Assembly: GCF_905220365.1 (NCBI RefSeq)
Contig: NC_061123.1
Location: 3,782,001 to 3,846,000 of the forward strand
Reading direction: 5' to 3'
Length of the DNA stretch: 64,000 nucleotides
Source: Vanessa cardui
Taxonomy: Eukaryota; Arthropoda; Insecta; Lepidoptera; Nymphalidae
Shown: in pieces, positions 1-10,420 of the stretch
Position numbering within the stretch: position 1 is the first letter of the stretch
Layout: each line of letters begins with the position of its first letter
Notes under the pieces: generated by a model
Databases searched by the model: none
Told to the model about the DNA's origin: nothing
The model's input: only the letters and a program-made list of their open reading frames with translations
Position numbers and translations under genes: made by a program

Positions 1-742
1 CGAAGTTGGTACTTTTTAAATGTGCTTATTAAATTGTAAACGATTGAGTGTTGAATACTCTTTGCCTTGCCTTGCTATATTACCAGCGATTAGCTAGTAA
101 GATTCCTGTGGTCTTCAACTGCTTTTTGAATGTAAGAGAAATAAAAATATAGATAGATGCGATACTAAAATGAAATGCTCATTAAACGAAATTATATCTT
201 AAGATACTATCTTATTACACGGAATATTGTCTTTTGTAAAATTATCTTTGCCTATAAATATTGGCGTTGTATAATTTGATTTATTCTGCCAAAGTCTCGG
301 CATCCAAACTGACGTTTGGAGTGGTTGTTTCTTGCGACATTCCTTATTAGATCTCTTATTGTTTACCGTGTCATAGTAATGCAAGCCATTACTAATTTGG
401 TTCTCGAGTAGATAGTAAGTAGTGATAGATATGACTAAATAATATAATTATATTCTTAATCATTCGTTTATATTCTAAGCGTATCATTTTTCCGATCGAG
501 CTGAAAGTTAATATTGGAGAGCGAGTAATGGTTCTTGAAAAAGTGCATCAACGTATCATACGTGTTGCATCTGTCAATTTCTTGAAATAAAACCGCATTG
601 CAACATTTGCAACACATACAGAGCTATTTTCTAGTAATAATACATAATAATTTTGTACGCATATCGGAATATGTTTCTTTAATACAAAATACGTTTTATT
701 TGTTTTTTGTTATGATTAAACTTTTTTTCTTTTTCTTTACAG
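1..742. other. AT-rich noncoding DNA upstream of the first exon
   Basis: No convincing coding frame is visible. Short open frames here are AT-driven and lack splice or start context. The last ~20 bases are pyrimidine-rich and end in TTTACAG at 742. They form the 3' end of an intron if the exon at 743 is real. Confidence 0.5.
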
Positions 743-916
743 ATTTAATTCTTCGGGTCTTGTGGATTGTGGAAATAGAAGTGGTACCTCAAATAATGTC
801 AGTTGTGTCACTGAAAAATAAAATACGTTCTTATCAAGTGTGAAGTATAAACTACTAATTATTATACGCGTGTATAGTTATTTATTAGTGGTAGTGGATA
901 GTGCAGTGTTGACAAG

Positions 917-981
917 ATGATGACCTTGTACAGAACCATTAAAGGTACGAGTACGACGAAGAGGAAACGGCGCGAACGAAG
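917..981 (+). CDS. putative first coding exon (start codon, 21 codons plus 2 nt) of a long-intron gene
   Basis: The exon probably spans 743-981. A strong pyrimidine tract and AG at 741-742 form the acceptor, and a GTATGT donor begins at 982. Bases 743-916 would be 5' UTR. In the frame used here a TAG at 899-901 precedes tandem ATGs at 917 and 920, which supports this start. The peptide begins MMTLYRTIKG and ends in a basic run (TKRKRRER), and the exon leaves in phase 2. The segment is clearly richer in G+C than its surroundings. I do not recognise the protein, and the basic run alone does not define a function. No phase-compatible second exon was found in this window, so the following intron would be very long. 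The opposite strand is also open over this short stretch but lacks comparable splice signals. Putative - strand exons further right would lie inside this gene's intron, which lowers confidence. Confidence 0.45.
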
Positions 982-2184
982 GTATGTTTGGAATTTAAGC
1001 ATCGGTTATATTTGAACAAGAAAGTTTTGTCACAGATAAAAAAATACAGAATATAAGTTTTGAAAATTTTCACAGATAGTAACGGATTTTTGTAAACGTC
1101 TGGTAGTATTGTTTTTGATTTGTAGTCTAGGTTTCTCCCGCGTTAAACGTTCTTGCTCCACCTCCCATATTGTAAGTCGCAGCATGCATAGAATCTAACA
1201 TATTTTATGGGTTTACCCTTATCTATTGAACAAGCACTCAGTCAATAATACTTACCTCTACGGTATTATCAAAATTCGTTAACTGAAAATAAGATTTCAA
1301 AGTCTCAAAAAGTCTGTATTAATAATATTTAAAGAAAATACAGTAATAGTAAATTTAAACCCCAAAAATTGGTAGCACCCATTCATTTTCACAAGCTTCA
1401 TTATGTAGAAGAGAACAGAAAACGCCTGCATGTTTCACATGTATACTAGTACGGAAATGAAATTTGACGTGAAAAGTTAAACCTCATTTCACAAAAGTAT
1501 AATTTTGGCACTCACGTTTTTCTCCTCTTTCATTGACGATACGTAAATTTAACAAATCATACTGATGATCATAGTGAAAGAAGGTTCAAGCCTTCCCATT
1601 AAAGAACTGGCTTTCGTCCAATTGATGTATATATATGTATCAGATATGACGGTTGCAGGTCTGTCCATGGTGATAAAACTGATTTACTCCAACAGATAAT
1701 GTTTTATTATCAATTTTAATGATTAATCCAAGGAAGTTATCGTTTAAAATGCAAAATTTATTTTATTATTTTTGATCATTACAATGGATAGCTGCCTTAC
1801 ATTTTATGCCCATTAAATAGTTCTCACTTAGTCATTTAACCTACTTTCCGGCTTCGTTGCCTATAAATTCTCCACAGAAAGGAACAAGCTTTCGTAAGAT
1901 AAGATTTAAGTATGCGGTCTGCAAATCCAGCCTAGAATGTTGTCAGGCCGACAAGCGATATAATTTTAATCTACGGCTAAAGAGCCTTATAAATTAAGGG
2001 ACTTTAGTTATGGATTTTTCTGTAAACGTTGCAAGTATTGTATATTAAAATAATATCGAGAATAGTAACTGTTTGGCATAATTTTGATAATTGGCAGGGA
2101 CATTCTCGTTTGATAGCATGAAACATTTAATTTGTGCAACACTATTTATTATAAACAGTATGTCTTATATATCTATCTTAAAGA
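982..2184. other. putative intron, nothing recognised
   Basis: AT-rich sequence without a long open frame, recognised repeat or strong exon signal. It begins at the GTATGT donor of the preceding exon. Confidence 0.4.
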
Positions 2185-2350
2185 GTAGGTGGTGACCGCC
2201 ACACGAGTCGTACCAAATTAGTTCCCAAGGTTGCTGGTGCAATGGAGGAGGAATCGCGAGCAATGGTAAACATTTTTACTGCGTCAATATTTATGAGTGT
2301 AATAGTGGTGACCACTTACCATCAGGTCAGGTCAGACTAAATTGGTCATC
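2185..2350 (+). repeat. old, degraded Metulj-like SINE fragment
   Basis: The phrases TTAGTTCCCAAGGTTG and GGTGACCACTTACCATCAGG match the 3' half of the better-preserved copies at 8579 and 33799, with many changes and insertions between them. The 5' half is missing. Confidence 0.55.
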
Positions 2351-3310
2351 CGATTTTATTAATTTTAAATAAAATACGTATATGTGCAAAGGCAGAAGTG
2401 CGCTTCCAAATCTCTTACTCCAAAATTACCGGAGAGAGTTAGTGAGGAGTGGCTTAATGCACTTACCGAGTAAGCGAGAGTAACCACCCAAGAACGCGCT
2501 GTTACAAGAAAATTTTAAAGAAAAATCGTAAAATATTTTCTACCCTAACCTGCCAACCTATGAAGTCGTAATCTTTGGTATTAGGTACTAAGACTTTGCA
2601 GTGACAATAATTACATAAATTGCTATACAGAGATATCTGTATGTCAAACTTGAATTCGCAATAAACACCTAAATAGACAATGTAACGTCTTCACTTTCTG
2701 ATTTATAATTGTTAATCCTTCGTTGTAATAATACACTCTAAGCTAAAGGCTTCTTATATTAGAGCGCCGCTTGTAGTGAACGGCCATTTGTGGAAACACG
2801 TTATTCAACACATTCATAATATTGTGTTGTTAGCTTACTTAACGAAATAGTTTGTGAATATCTACATAGATGGCGCTGTTTGGCGTAAAATATTATATAC
2901 ATACATGCTTATTTATTTTGATTGGTATATATTTTTAAAAATAAAGAAAGTTCGAATTGGAAAATATACTTTCTTTTTTTTTAAGATTTTTTAAACCGAA
3001 AATTAATAAATGTTCCTGAGTATTTGTGACAATTTTAAATTAGGGTCATCGTTTATTTTTTTAGCATAAATTATTTTTAATAATGCAATTGGTTACTTTT
3101 CTATACAAGAAAGACATATATCGCGGAATTCCTGTAGGTATTTTAAAGACGATAGATATATTTTAAAGACGACGTAGCGATTTTGTAGTTTCTAAATTTG
3201 TTACATTTTTTTAAGATAGTCATATTAAATAACGTTAGCACCCTAAAATCATACGAACGACCAAAAAGTTCGACTGTTTATATATGATTTGTTTTAATAT
3301 GAAAATATTA
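2351..3310. other. noncoding DNA, nothing specific recognised
   Basis: AT-rich, with no coding signal. A 14-bp phrase (TATTTTAAAGACGA) occurs twice near 3138-3175. Otherwise nothing stands out up to the LTR element. Confidence 0.4.
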
Positions 3311-3314
3311 TACA

Positions 3315-3717
3315 TAACGGAGTAGGCATGTCCGAGCCCGTTTTTAAAAAACATGACGTCAGCATAGCTGACGTCACGAGTGTCAGAGTTTCGATCTTTA
3401 ACCATCTTCGGTGGTATGAAATAAAACTCAGGAAATAATCCTCTCTGATTTATTCCAATATGAGACGGTCCGTTCGCTCCGACGGCTCGACCAAGTCTGT
3501 CGAAACCGGCGGTCGCTTGATCTTTTATAACAAAAATAGGTGGGTAGACTTATTCACTCAAGATAACAGTTGTTTACAAACATTAAAATATTTCAGAGTA
3601 ATTTAACATTTCAAAATTCACTAAAAATTATTCATTTAACAATGAAACAGTTTTAAATTATTAAAATAATCATTTCTGGACACGTGTTTTTCTTAAATTC
3701 GTGGCTCCGCGCCGACA
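3315..3717 (-). repeat. long terminal repeat, left copy
   Basis: This is 403 bp, almost identical to 5935-6337. It contains an inverted repeat of two CRE octamers (TGACGTCA) at 3354-3376. An AATAAA lies on the plus strand near 3420. Confidence 0.75.
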
Positions 3718-3952
3718 CGGCCATTCTGACAGGCGGTGCGCGCTCTGCACCTGCCTAAGTTGTGCGATTGGAAATCTGCGAATCAAAAAACATTTTTGAA
3801 GCAGGTATCTGTAAGCAACACATCATGTTGACCTTTGATAATTGTTTTGTAAAACAGTACACAAAGAAATCTCTCATGCACCTTTATTATAATAAATATG
3901 GGCAGATTTTACGCATACTATGCTCATAACTGTGTCATAATAACTGTTAAAG

Positions 3953-4430
3953 TTTCTCGTAGATCTGTGGTGTATACATGTCTATACCACGGTCCACAAG
4001 GTCTCCCTACGGTATCTCATGGTTCTCTGTGGATACATCAAGGATCCGCGGGTAGCTCGAGGGTAACACGTGGTTAGCTCAGAGGTATCACTCTCCAGAT
4101 TACGGTACGTAAATGGCTACCAAAGGTTCTCGTAGATCTGTGGTGTATACATGTCTAACCACGGTCCACAAGGTCTCCCTACGGTATCTCATGGTTCTCT
4201 GTGGATACATCAAGGATCCGCGGGTAGCTCGAGGGTAACACGTGGTTAGCTCAGAGGTATCACTCTCCAGATTACGGTATATAAATGGCTACCACGGCTC
4301 CACAACGCCTCCCAACGGTATCTCATGGTTCACTTTTGGATACATCAAGGATCCGTGAGTAGTACGAGGGTAACACGTGGTTAGCTCAGAGGTATCACTC
4401 TCAAACCAGAGTGTACGTGTCTAGTTATGG
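3953..4430. repeat. tandem repeat of ~172 bp, about 2.7 units, inside the LTR element
   Basis: TCTCGTAGATCTGTGGTG recurs after 173 bases. GGTATCTCATGG occurs at 4011, 4183 and 4317. The first two units are nearly identical. The third is shorter (134-bp offset) and more diverged. All units share GGTAACACGTGGTTAGCTCA. There is no coding frame through the units. Confidence 0.85.
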
Positions 4431-4661
4431 TTGCATGAGGAATCTCAATGGTAATTAATATTCAAATTTTTTTTTTTTTGTTATTGCTCTCTTTTTTATT
4501 TATTTTTCTTTTTAGATTTTAAGCTTTTTCTTTTTAGATTATAAGAGGTAAGATAAGTAAATTTTGTCTCACAGTTTTATGCGATGATTAGTTCTCGTCG
4601 ATGTTGACCACTCGGACTGACTGACCAGCTCGTGATATGGACGGCAACTCCAACTGTCACG

Positions 4662-5272
4662 GCCATTCTGCGGGACGGTGCGCGCTCTGCACCGGTCGCG
4701 TTTCTGGTTGTGGTGCTCGGCGAAGCTGATCACGAGCGCCCTCTGTCGACCACCTTCTCCGCTGTCGTAATTTTTATGAAACCTGTAAATCTCGAAAGGC
4801 ACACTTAATTAGTCATATGAAGTAATAGTGGTTATGTGGACTCTTAATCTTTATGTTGAAAATAATTAATTTTAGTTTTCTGAGAATAGAAAAGATGACT
4901 GTTATAATATTTCGAACAAAAGTCATTCGTTGCTGTAGTTGTGTTATTAGTGCCATTCTGCGGGATGGTGCGTGCTCTGCACCAGTCGCATTTCTTGATC
5001 GCCCGGCTGCGGTGCACGACGAAGCTGATCACGACCGCCCTCTGCCGACCACCTTCGCGATGCGATGCGATGTGTTCTTATGAAACCTGTAAATCTCGAA
5101 AGACACAATTAATTAATCACATCAAGTAATGGTGGTTACTCTACTACTACTGGTTACTCTACTCTTTAATCTTTATGCTGAAATTAGTTTAATTTTAGTT
5201 TTCTGAGAATAGAAGAGACGACTGTTTTATTCCGCACAAGAGTCACTCGTTGCTGTTGTTGTGTTGTTAGTG
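4662..5272. repeat. direct tandem duplication of ~290 bp inside the LTR element
   Basis: GCCATTCTGCGGGA begins units at 4662 and 4952. Both carry GCGCTCTGCACC-like and GAAGCTGATCACGA phrases, ATGAAACCTGTAAATCTCGA, and TTTTAGTTTTCTGAGAATAG. A shorter relative of the unit start lies directly after the left LTR at 3719-3755. Minus-strand frames across the units are short and look like shadows. Confidence 0.8.
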
Positions 5273-5607
5273 CTGCAAAGTCCTCTGGTTATTAATGTCG
5301 ATCAGGTTTAAGAAGTTCAGGTGGTATGCGATGTTTTCTTAGTGTAATAAGAGAGTGGTGCAACTCCATATACTAGATGCACTGTTCAGTCTCGTAGTTC
5401 TTGATAATAATCAAGAACTATTCTTAACTCGTTTTTGAGGGTAGTAATAACTTTTTCCACTTAGCCATTTGCTCGGCTGTTTCCTGACGTGTTGTTTATC
5501 TTAGTGTCTCATTTCCCCGTGATATCCATGTTCTTCGTGATCCACATGGTCACTTGTTGATTTTTCAATTAAGATGAAGCTTTGCTCGTATCGCGCCTGC
5601 GATCCGT

Positions 5608-5787
5608 TTAGATGTTCCACACATATAAACAGCATGGCAACTGCGTATGTCCTTGAAGCGCATTTTTCTTGATTGTAGCCACCTTAAGTGTTGACGAAGT
5701 GGGTATTCCCGCACTAGTCAGCCTTGGAGCTGAAGATTGATTTATTAGATCCATGGCTTGCGGTCCTCCCACATAGATGGGCCCCAT
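5608..5787 (-). CDS. small 59-codon ORF in the LTR element, possible gag remnant
   Basis: The minus strand reads ATG at 5787 to TAA at 5608, starting MGPIYVGGPQAMDLINQSS. It lies about 150 bases downstream of the right LTR in the element's likely minus orientation, where gag would begin. I see no zinc knuckle or capsid motif. The frame may be chance, or the decayed start of a gag gene. Confidence 0.2.
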   Translation of the reverse strand: MGPIYVGGPQAMDLINQSSAPRLTSAGIPTSSTLKVATIKKNALQGHTQLPCCLYVWNI

Positions 5788-5934
5788 TACACCGAAGTTG
5801 CTCGGATGTACCAGGCAGTTAGTGTGAAGATCTTCTTATCACTTCTCAATATGGTTCTGTCCTTATGTGACAGGTGGAACCGAAGCTGATGAGGACGTGG
5901 CAGAGATCGGAGCTTGTTCCGATCCCACTTCTGA

Positions 5935-6337
5935 TAACGGAGTAGGCATGCCCGAGCGCGTTTTTAAAAAACATGACGTCAGCATAGCTGACGTCACGAG
6001 TGTCAGAGTTTCGATCTTTAACCATCTTCGGTGGTATGAAATAAAACTCAGGAAATAATCCTCTCTGATTTATTCCAATATGAGACGGTCCGTTCGCTCC
6101 GACGGCTCGACCAAGTCTGTCGAAACCGGCGGTCGCTTGATCTTTTATAACAAAAATAGGTGGGTAGACTTATTCACTCAAGATAACAGTTGTTTACAAA
6201 CATTAAAATATTTCAGAGTAATTTAACATTTCAAAATTCACTAAAAATTATTCATTTAACAATGAAACAGTTTTAAATTATTAAAATAATCATTTCTGGA
6301 CACGTGTTTTTCTTAAATTCGTGGCTCCGCGCCGACA
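5935..6337 (-). repeat. long terminal repeat, right copy
   Basis: This is 403 bp, matching 3315-3717 with two differences seen by eye. The CRE palindrome recurs at 5974-5996. A plus-strand 63-codon frame at 5867-6058 crosses the LTR edge and is probably incidental. Confidence 0.75.
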
Positions 6338-6341
6338 TACA

Positions 6342-7754
6342 CAATTAAATGGAATCATTTTGTGGAATTGGGGTAAAATCACATCAAATATATCGAGTGA
6401 ATAAGTTTGACGATATTATAAAAAGTACAAAAAATAGTTACCTATAATACTATAATATCTGTCTAATTTTAGCAAGTTAATTTTCATTACCACTATAATT
6501 TAAAAAACAAGCCTTACGTATCACATCTAAAATAAAATTAAAATGTCTAAGGTTGTTAACCAGGCGGTTTTAAACAATAATAATAATTATACCTAACGAC
6601 ATCCAATTAAGTAATAACAACTAGATATATTTTATCTACGAACAAAAAACAGACAAGGCTATTACAGCAAATAATCGATATTAACCGCTGAAGCAGACAG
6701 CGACGGTCGAAATCACAGACTTAATTACAAAACACATACATTTAATTACTCAATTATTTTTTTGTGTGAACTTCATAGATCTCATCACACGAGTTATCGA
6801 TGAAACGTCAGTCAGTATCTGTTAACGAGATAATAGACGAAATACTAGGATATGAAATTAGACAATAAGATTATTGTGTGAGAATAAATTTACAATAAAA
6901 CAAAACTCGGCGGTGCCTTTGGTAGGGAGGCATCGCATGAGCGCGAACTATTTTATCTCGATATTTATTTGCTCAATGATATCAATAAATGTTGTTGCAT
7001 AAAAAAATGATTTCAATGACATATCAGTTAACATTTGGAATAACTAAATAGTAACTCTACAAAATATGTAAATAAAATATTACTTTAAAATAACATTCCT
7101 TGTATTTCTTCAGAAATTTATTCGGTAAGCTATCTATGAAAGCATACATTTATTTTTATCAAGTGTGTTCTCAAATAGTACTAGAAAGTTTTCCTACATG
7201 ATCCAATACCTTCCCTAGCATCGATGGAAAGTCGTCACCTATCTTGCCATGGGATTTAAAGTTTTATAGTTGTGACTGTAACAACACTGGTTTTCCCTTC
7301 AGATTTTAACATACCAGCAATAAAATGTATACAAAATATCGCTGATGACAGTGGAATAACCGATAAATGGAATATCTACGACCAATTCGAGCTTGACAAA
7401 TCCTTTTAAAAACTCTCTAAAGTAACAAAGCTGCGCATTTGAACTGTCTTGTAAATATCTTGTTTTGACACGATTGCATTAACGAATGGATTTATTTATC
7501 AACATTACCAATATTTACCACGCTTACAACGCCTACATATCAGAAATAGGGGGTCTCTTGTATCGCAATAAACACACAAATACGACTTTATCCATGTTTA
7601 GCTCGGGGTAAAACGTGTTCAAATCGAATTGACATGTTCCAGATAAAATTAAAGTTATTTATCGTCGACTGGAGCCTTCGAAAACATAAGTCTATGATAC
7701 AATGTTTGGGAGTTGATGTTAATATCCTGTTAGACATAAACTTAATGATTTTAA
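6342..7754. other. noncoding DNA, nothing recognised
   Basis: AT-rich, with no long open frame and no recognised repeat. A slightly GC-richer phrase near 6905-6950 has no splice context. Confidence 0.4.
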
Positions 7755-7815
7755 ACCGTTTTTCTCGGTAGAATCTACATTCTGGATCGGTGGTAGCTTT
7801 AAATTAAATATAAAT
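7755..7815 (+). repeat. fragment of a dispersed LINE-end-like repeat
   Basis: TTTCTCGGTAGAATCTACAT followed by a GGTGGTAGCTT phrase matches the start of the better copy at 41150-41275, where CGGTAGAGTCTACATTCCG occurs. Short and old. Confidence 0.45.
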
Positions 7816-8578
7816 TTGTAAATATAGGATTCAAAGATACATTTAAACATAGTACCCATGATAAATATTAATTCTATATGGGTGTTTCACATAGTGAGTG
7901 TTTGTCTATAATTAGCTAGATTGATAGCCGTTGATTGTTACAATTCTACTTCTTAGAGTAGTTTGTATCGTGAATTCATATAAACTTACTACTATCAGCG
8001 TACTACAAAAAGGTTTTCTGCTTCGATGTCCACTTACAACTGCTCGTAGAAATATGATTACAAAACTTAGATACGACGCTTGACATGGGTTTAAATACCT
8101 ACATAATTTCATTAGGTAATACAGAATCGTAAGTAGACACAATAGACTGTGTGCGTTGTAATGGTGCTTCCTTATTTTGTAAATAGGCCACGTTTGATAA
8201 CCGCGTGGGTACCACCCACCGAAATGGTGATTTATTGGGAAATTATAATAAGTATATTCTCATTCACTATTTACATGCATATTAAAATACTGGTAACATG
8301 CTTTGTATACATTTAAATTTATTTAAATTACGTTTTCATTTTTAGATCACAGGTTTTACGTCTGTGCTTTTTGAAAGTAAAAGTGATGATGACTCTGCGT
8401 TTTAAGGACTATCTTTATACAAAAATGTATTCACATTCTCCTTATTCTTCTATTTCTGAGTGATAGAAGGACTGCTTATGAATACAGCTCTCTGATGTTA
8501 ATAAACGTCGCACTGAAATGTTCACTTCTCCAACTTCTGCCTCCAGTTGAGTTTCACCGCTTCCTTCATTCCGCATTA
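7816..8578. other. noncoding DNA, minor repeat scrap
   Basis: AT-rich. A tiny Metulj-like phrase (GGTACCACCCACC) sits near 8207. The short minus-strand frames at 7912 and 8442 have no exon support. Confidence 0.4.
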
Positions 8579-8879
8579 CTTGGTGGTAGGGTTCTGTGCA
8601 AGCTCGTCTAGGTAGGTACCACTCACTCACCAGTTATTCTACCACCAAATAACAGCACTCAGTATTGTTGTGTTCCGGTTTGAAGGGTGAGTGACCCAGT
8701 GTAACTACAGGCACAAGGGACATAACGTCTTAGCTCCCAAGGTTGGTGGCACATTGACGATGTAAGGAATAGTTAATATTTCTTACAGCGTCCTTGTCTG
8801 TGGGTGATGGTGACCACTTACCATCAGGTGGCCCATAAGCTCGTCCGCCAACCTATTACATAAAAACAAAAAAAAAAAA
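8579..8879 (+). repeat. Metulj-type SINE, near full length
   Basis: The copy runs from CTTGGTGGTAGGG through the GGTACC, TGTTGTGTTCCGGTTTGAAG and AACTACAGGCACAAGGGACA phrases to a LINE-like tail (CCATCAGGTGGCCC, then GTCCGCCAACC) and an A-rich end. ATTCCGC occurs at 8568-8574 and again at 8879-8885, a plausible short target duplication. Metulj is a SINE family I know from nymphalid butterflies; the name is by recognition only. Confidence 0.75.
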
Positions 8880-8885
8880 TTCCGC

Positions 8886-10380
8886 CTTGCTGAAAGGCGC
8901 ACTACATTATGTTTATTGGAGTCACTATTCTAGAGAAGACTAGCTTTTGAAATACGTGACCGACTAGTCACAGATTTTCATTCCAGCTTGCTAAATTATC
9001 AATTTCGCGACAATTTTACTTCATATAATAATATATAAGCCATGTTAGCTTGGTAGCTTATTTTCCATTGGACAGTCTAATTTCCCATTTCGTCCTCAAT
9101 AAGTAATTCATAAATAGAATTCTCTTTGATTTCCATGTTTACATTTGTCCACTTTTTAGCCACCATAAAACGTTTTACCTTTAAAAAAGTTGGTGTTTAA
9201 TAGTAAGGATTGATTACCATGGTATATTAAAGGCCCGTCTAATATTATTGCAAATCGTGGCTTATAGTGCAAAACTTATAGCTGAATCATCGTATTTCTT
9301 TTTATATTGGCTAAGAAATTGGTTATATATTTATCCATTTTCTATTTTTTTTATATTAATAAAATATTTAACATTTTTTGAGTAATTTTAACAAAAAACT
9401 TTTCTATAAAGTCGGGCGGTAGTTTCATATAAAATGCTTGAACAAGCAAATACATAACTCATTATTTATAATTGTCATAAGAAATAAGCAAGAGGTGTCG
9501 CGGCATATCCGATTTGATCAAAGTTGCTTTCACTATAAACCTATAATGTACAATATAACAGATAACAAAATTAAAACAATAGCCAATAATATTTTTAAAT
9601 AACAAACACGATACTATTACAATTTCTTAAACAAGACATAGAAAGAGACAAACAACAAATAGAAAGAGACAAAGAGAGGAGAGTCCCTTTCTTCTTTCAG
9701 CTAATTCACTTGCCAGTAAGCTGCGTGAAAGAATTTCGTTTTAAACATTTTTACATATGGAAAACATTATTGTTACAAATATCAAAATTATTAAAACTTA
9801 GTACAACAGTCAATTTCTAATTCACATTACCATTTATTAGCAAATTATAGCATAATTAGTAGTTAAATTAGACTAATAACGCATTAGTTATAATGATACA
9901 ATTATTTCACGAAAATGTAATAATTTCACACCATCATATCGTAATTATGTGATTATTTTAGGTTACAATATTTTTTATGTAAATTATTATTTATTTGTAT
10001 ATTCAAAACTAAAGTATTAAATATGCACAAACAATGCAATCATTAATGTTTTCGCCTGTATTAAGGGGTCTCATAAATAATGAATGCTTTTACACTGAAA
10101 AAATAAGAGCAGTTTTCTGTTATTTCGTTTAAAGAGATTGTAGAATATTCTGAACATTTTTTATATGCAATCAATGAAACAAAACGAGCAAAGAACCGCA
10201 GGCTCATCAATATTACACCGCTACTGCGGACCAGTAATTCTACCGCGGTGTGGTCTTTTATTTATCACTAGAACAAATTTTTAATTGGTCTGGCCTTATC
10301 AAGTAGATAAACTAACAATGCTGTTGAGATAATGGATCGTAAGTGAAAATTTATGTTTTAATAGTACCGAGGTGTCTTTT
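8886..10380. other. noncoding DNA with a spurious microexon-like signal
   Basis: AT-rich. At 9683-9720 a pyrimidine-rich acceptor is followed 15 bases later by GTAAG. In the phase set by the exon at 743-981 it would introduce a stop, so it is not called. ATAGAAAGAGACAAA is duplicated just upstream. Confidence 0.35.
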
Positions 10381-10420
10381 TATAAAAGTCTCTCAAAATT
10401 CCGCGCGCGCGTGCGCACTG
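10381..10420 (+). promoter_or_regulatory. TATA-like box followed by alternating CG tract
   Basis: TATAAAAG at 10381-10388 is followed after about 13 bases by CCGCGCGCGCGTGCGCAC (10401-10418), then ACTGAG around +30. The spacing suits a core promoter. The alternating purine-pyrimidine tract is very unusual in this background and could adopt Z-DNA. No downstream coding exon is evident, so function is unproven. Confidence 0.25.

Larger units (their letters stand above)
3311..6341 (-). mobile_element. young non-autonomous LTR retrotransposon-like element with TACA target duplication
   Basis: Two 403-bp direct repeats (3315-3717 and 5935-6337) bound a 2.2-kb interior. TACA lies immediately outside each end (3311-3314 and 6338-6341), as expected for a target-site duplication. 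I see two mismatches between the repeats (near 3331 and 3337), so insertion was recent. The interior has no gag, protease, reverse transcriptase or integrase frame, so the element would need enzymes from elsewhere. It carries two tandem-repeat blocks. Orientation is uncertain. I prefer the minus strand, because the repeat then starts TGTCGGCGCGG and the sequence after it (TCAGAAGTGGGATC) is placed like a primer-binding site, followed by a small ORF. I could not assign a tRNA, and no clean polypurine tract is visible. The superfamily is unassigned. Confidence 0.75.

Noticed and set aside
4569..5129. Short overlapping frames on both strands in the LTR element
   Set aside because: They mirror the 290-bp tandem units and show no conserved protein motif.
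5867..6058. 63-codon plus frame crossing the right LTR edge
   Set aside because: It has no domain. It runs into the LTR and is out of keeping with the likely minus orientation.
9683..9720. 15-nt microexon between a strong acceptor and GTAAG
   Set aside because: In the phase set by the exon ending at 981 it creates TAA directly. It has no other support.
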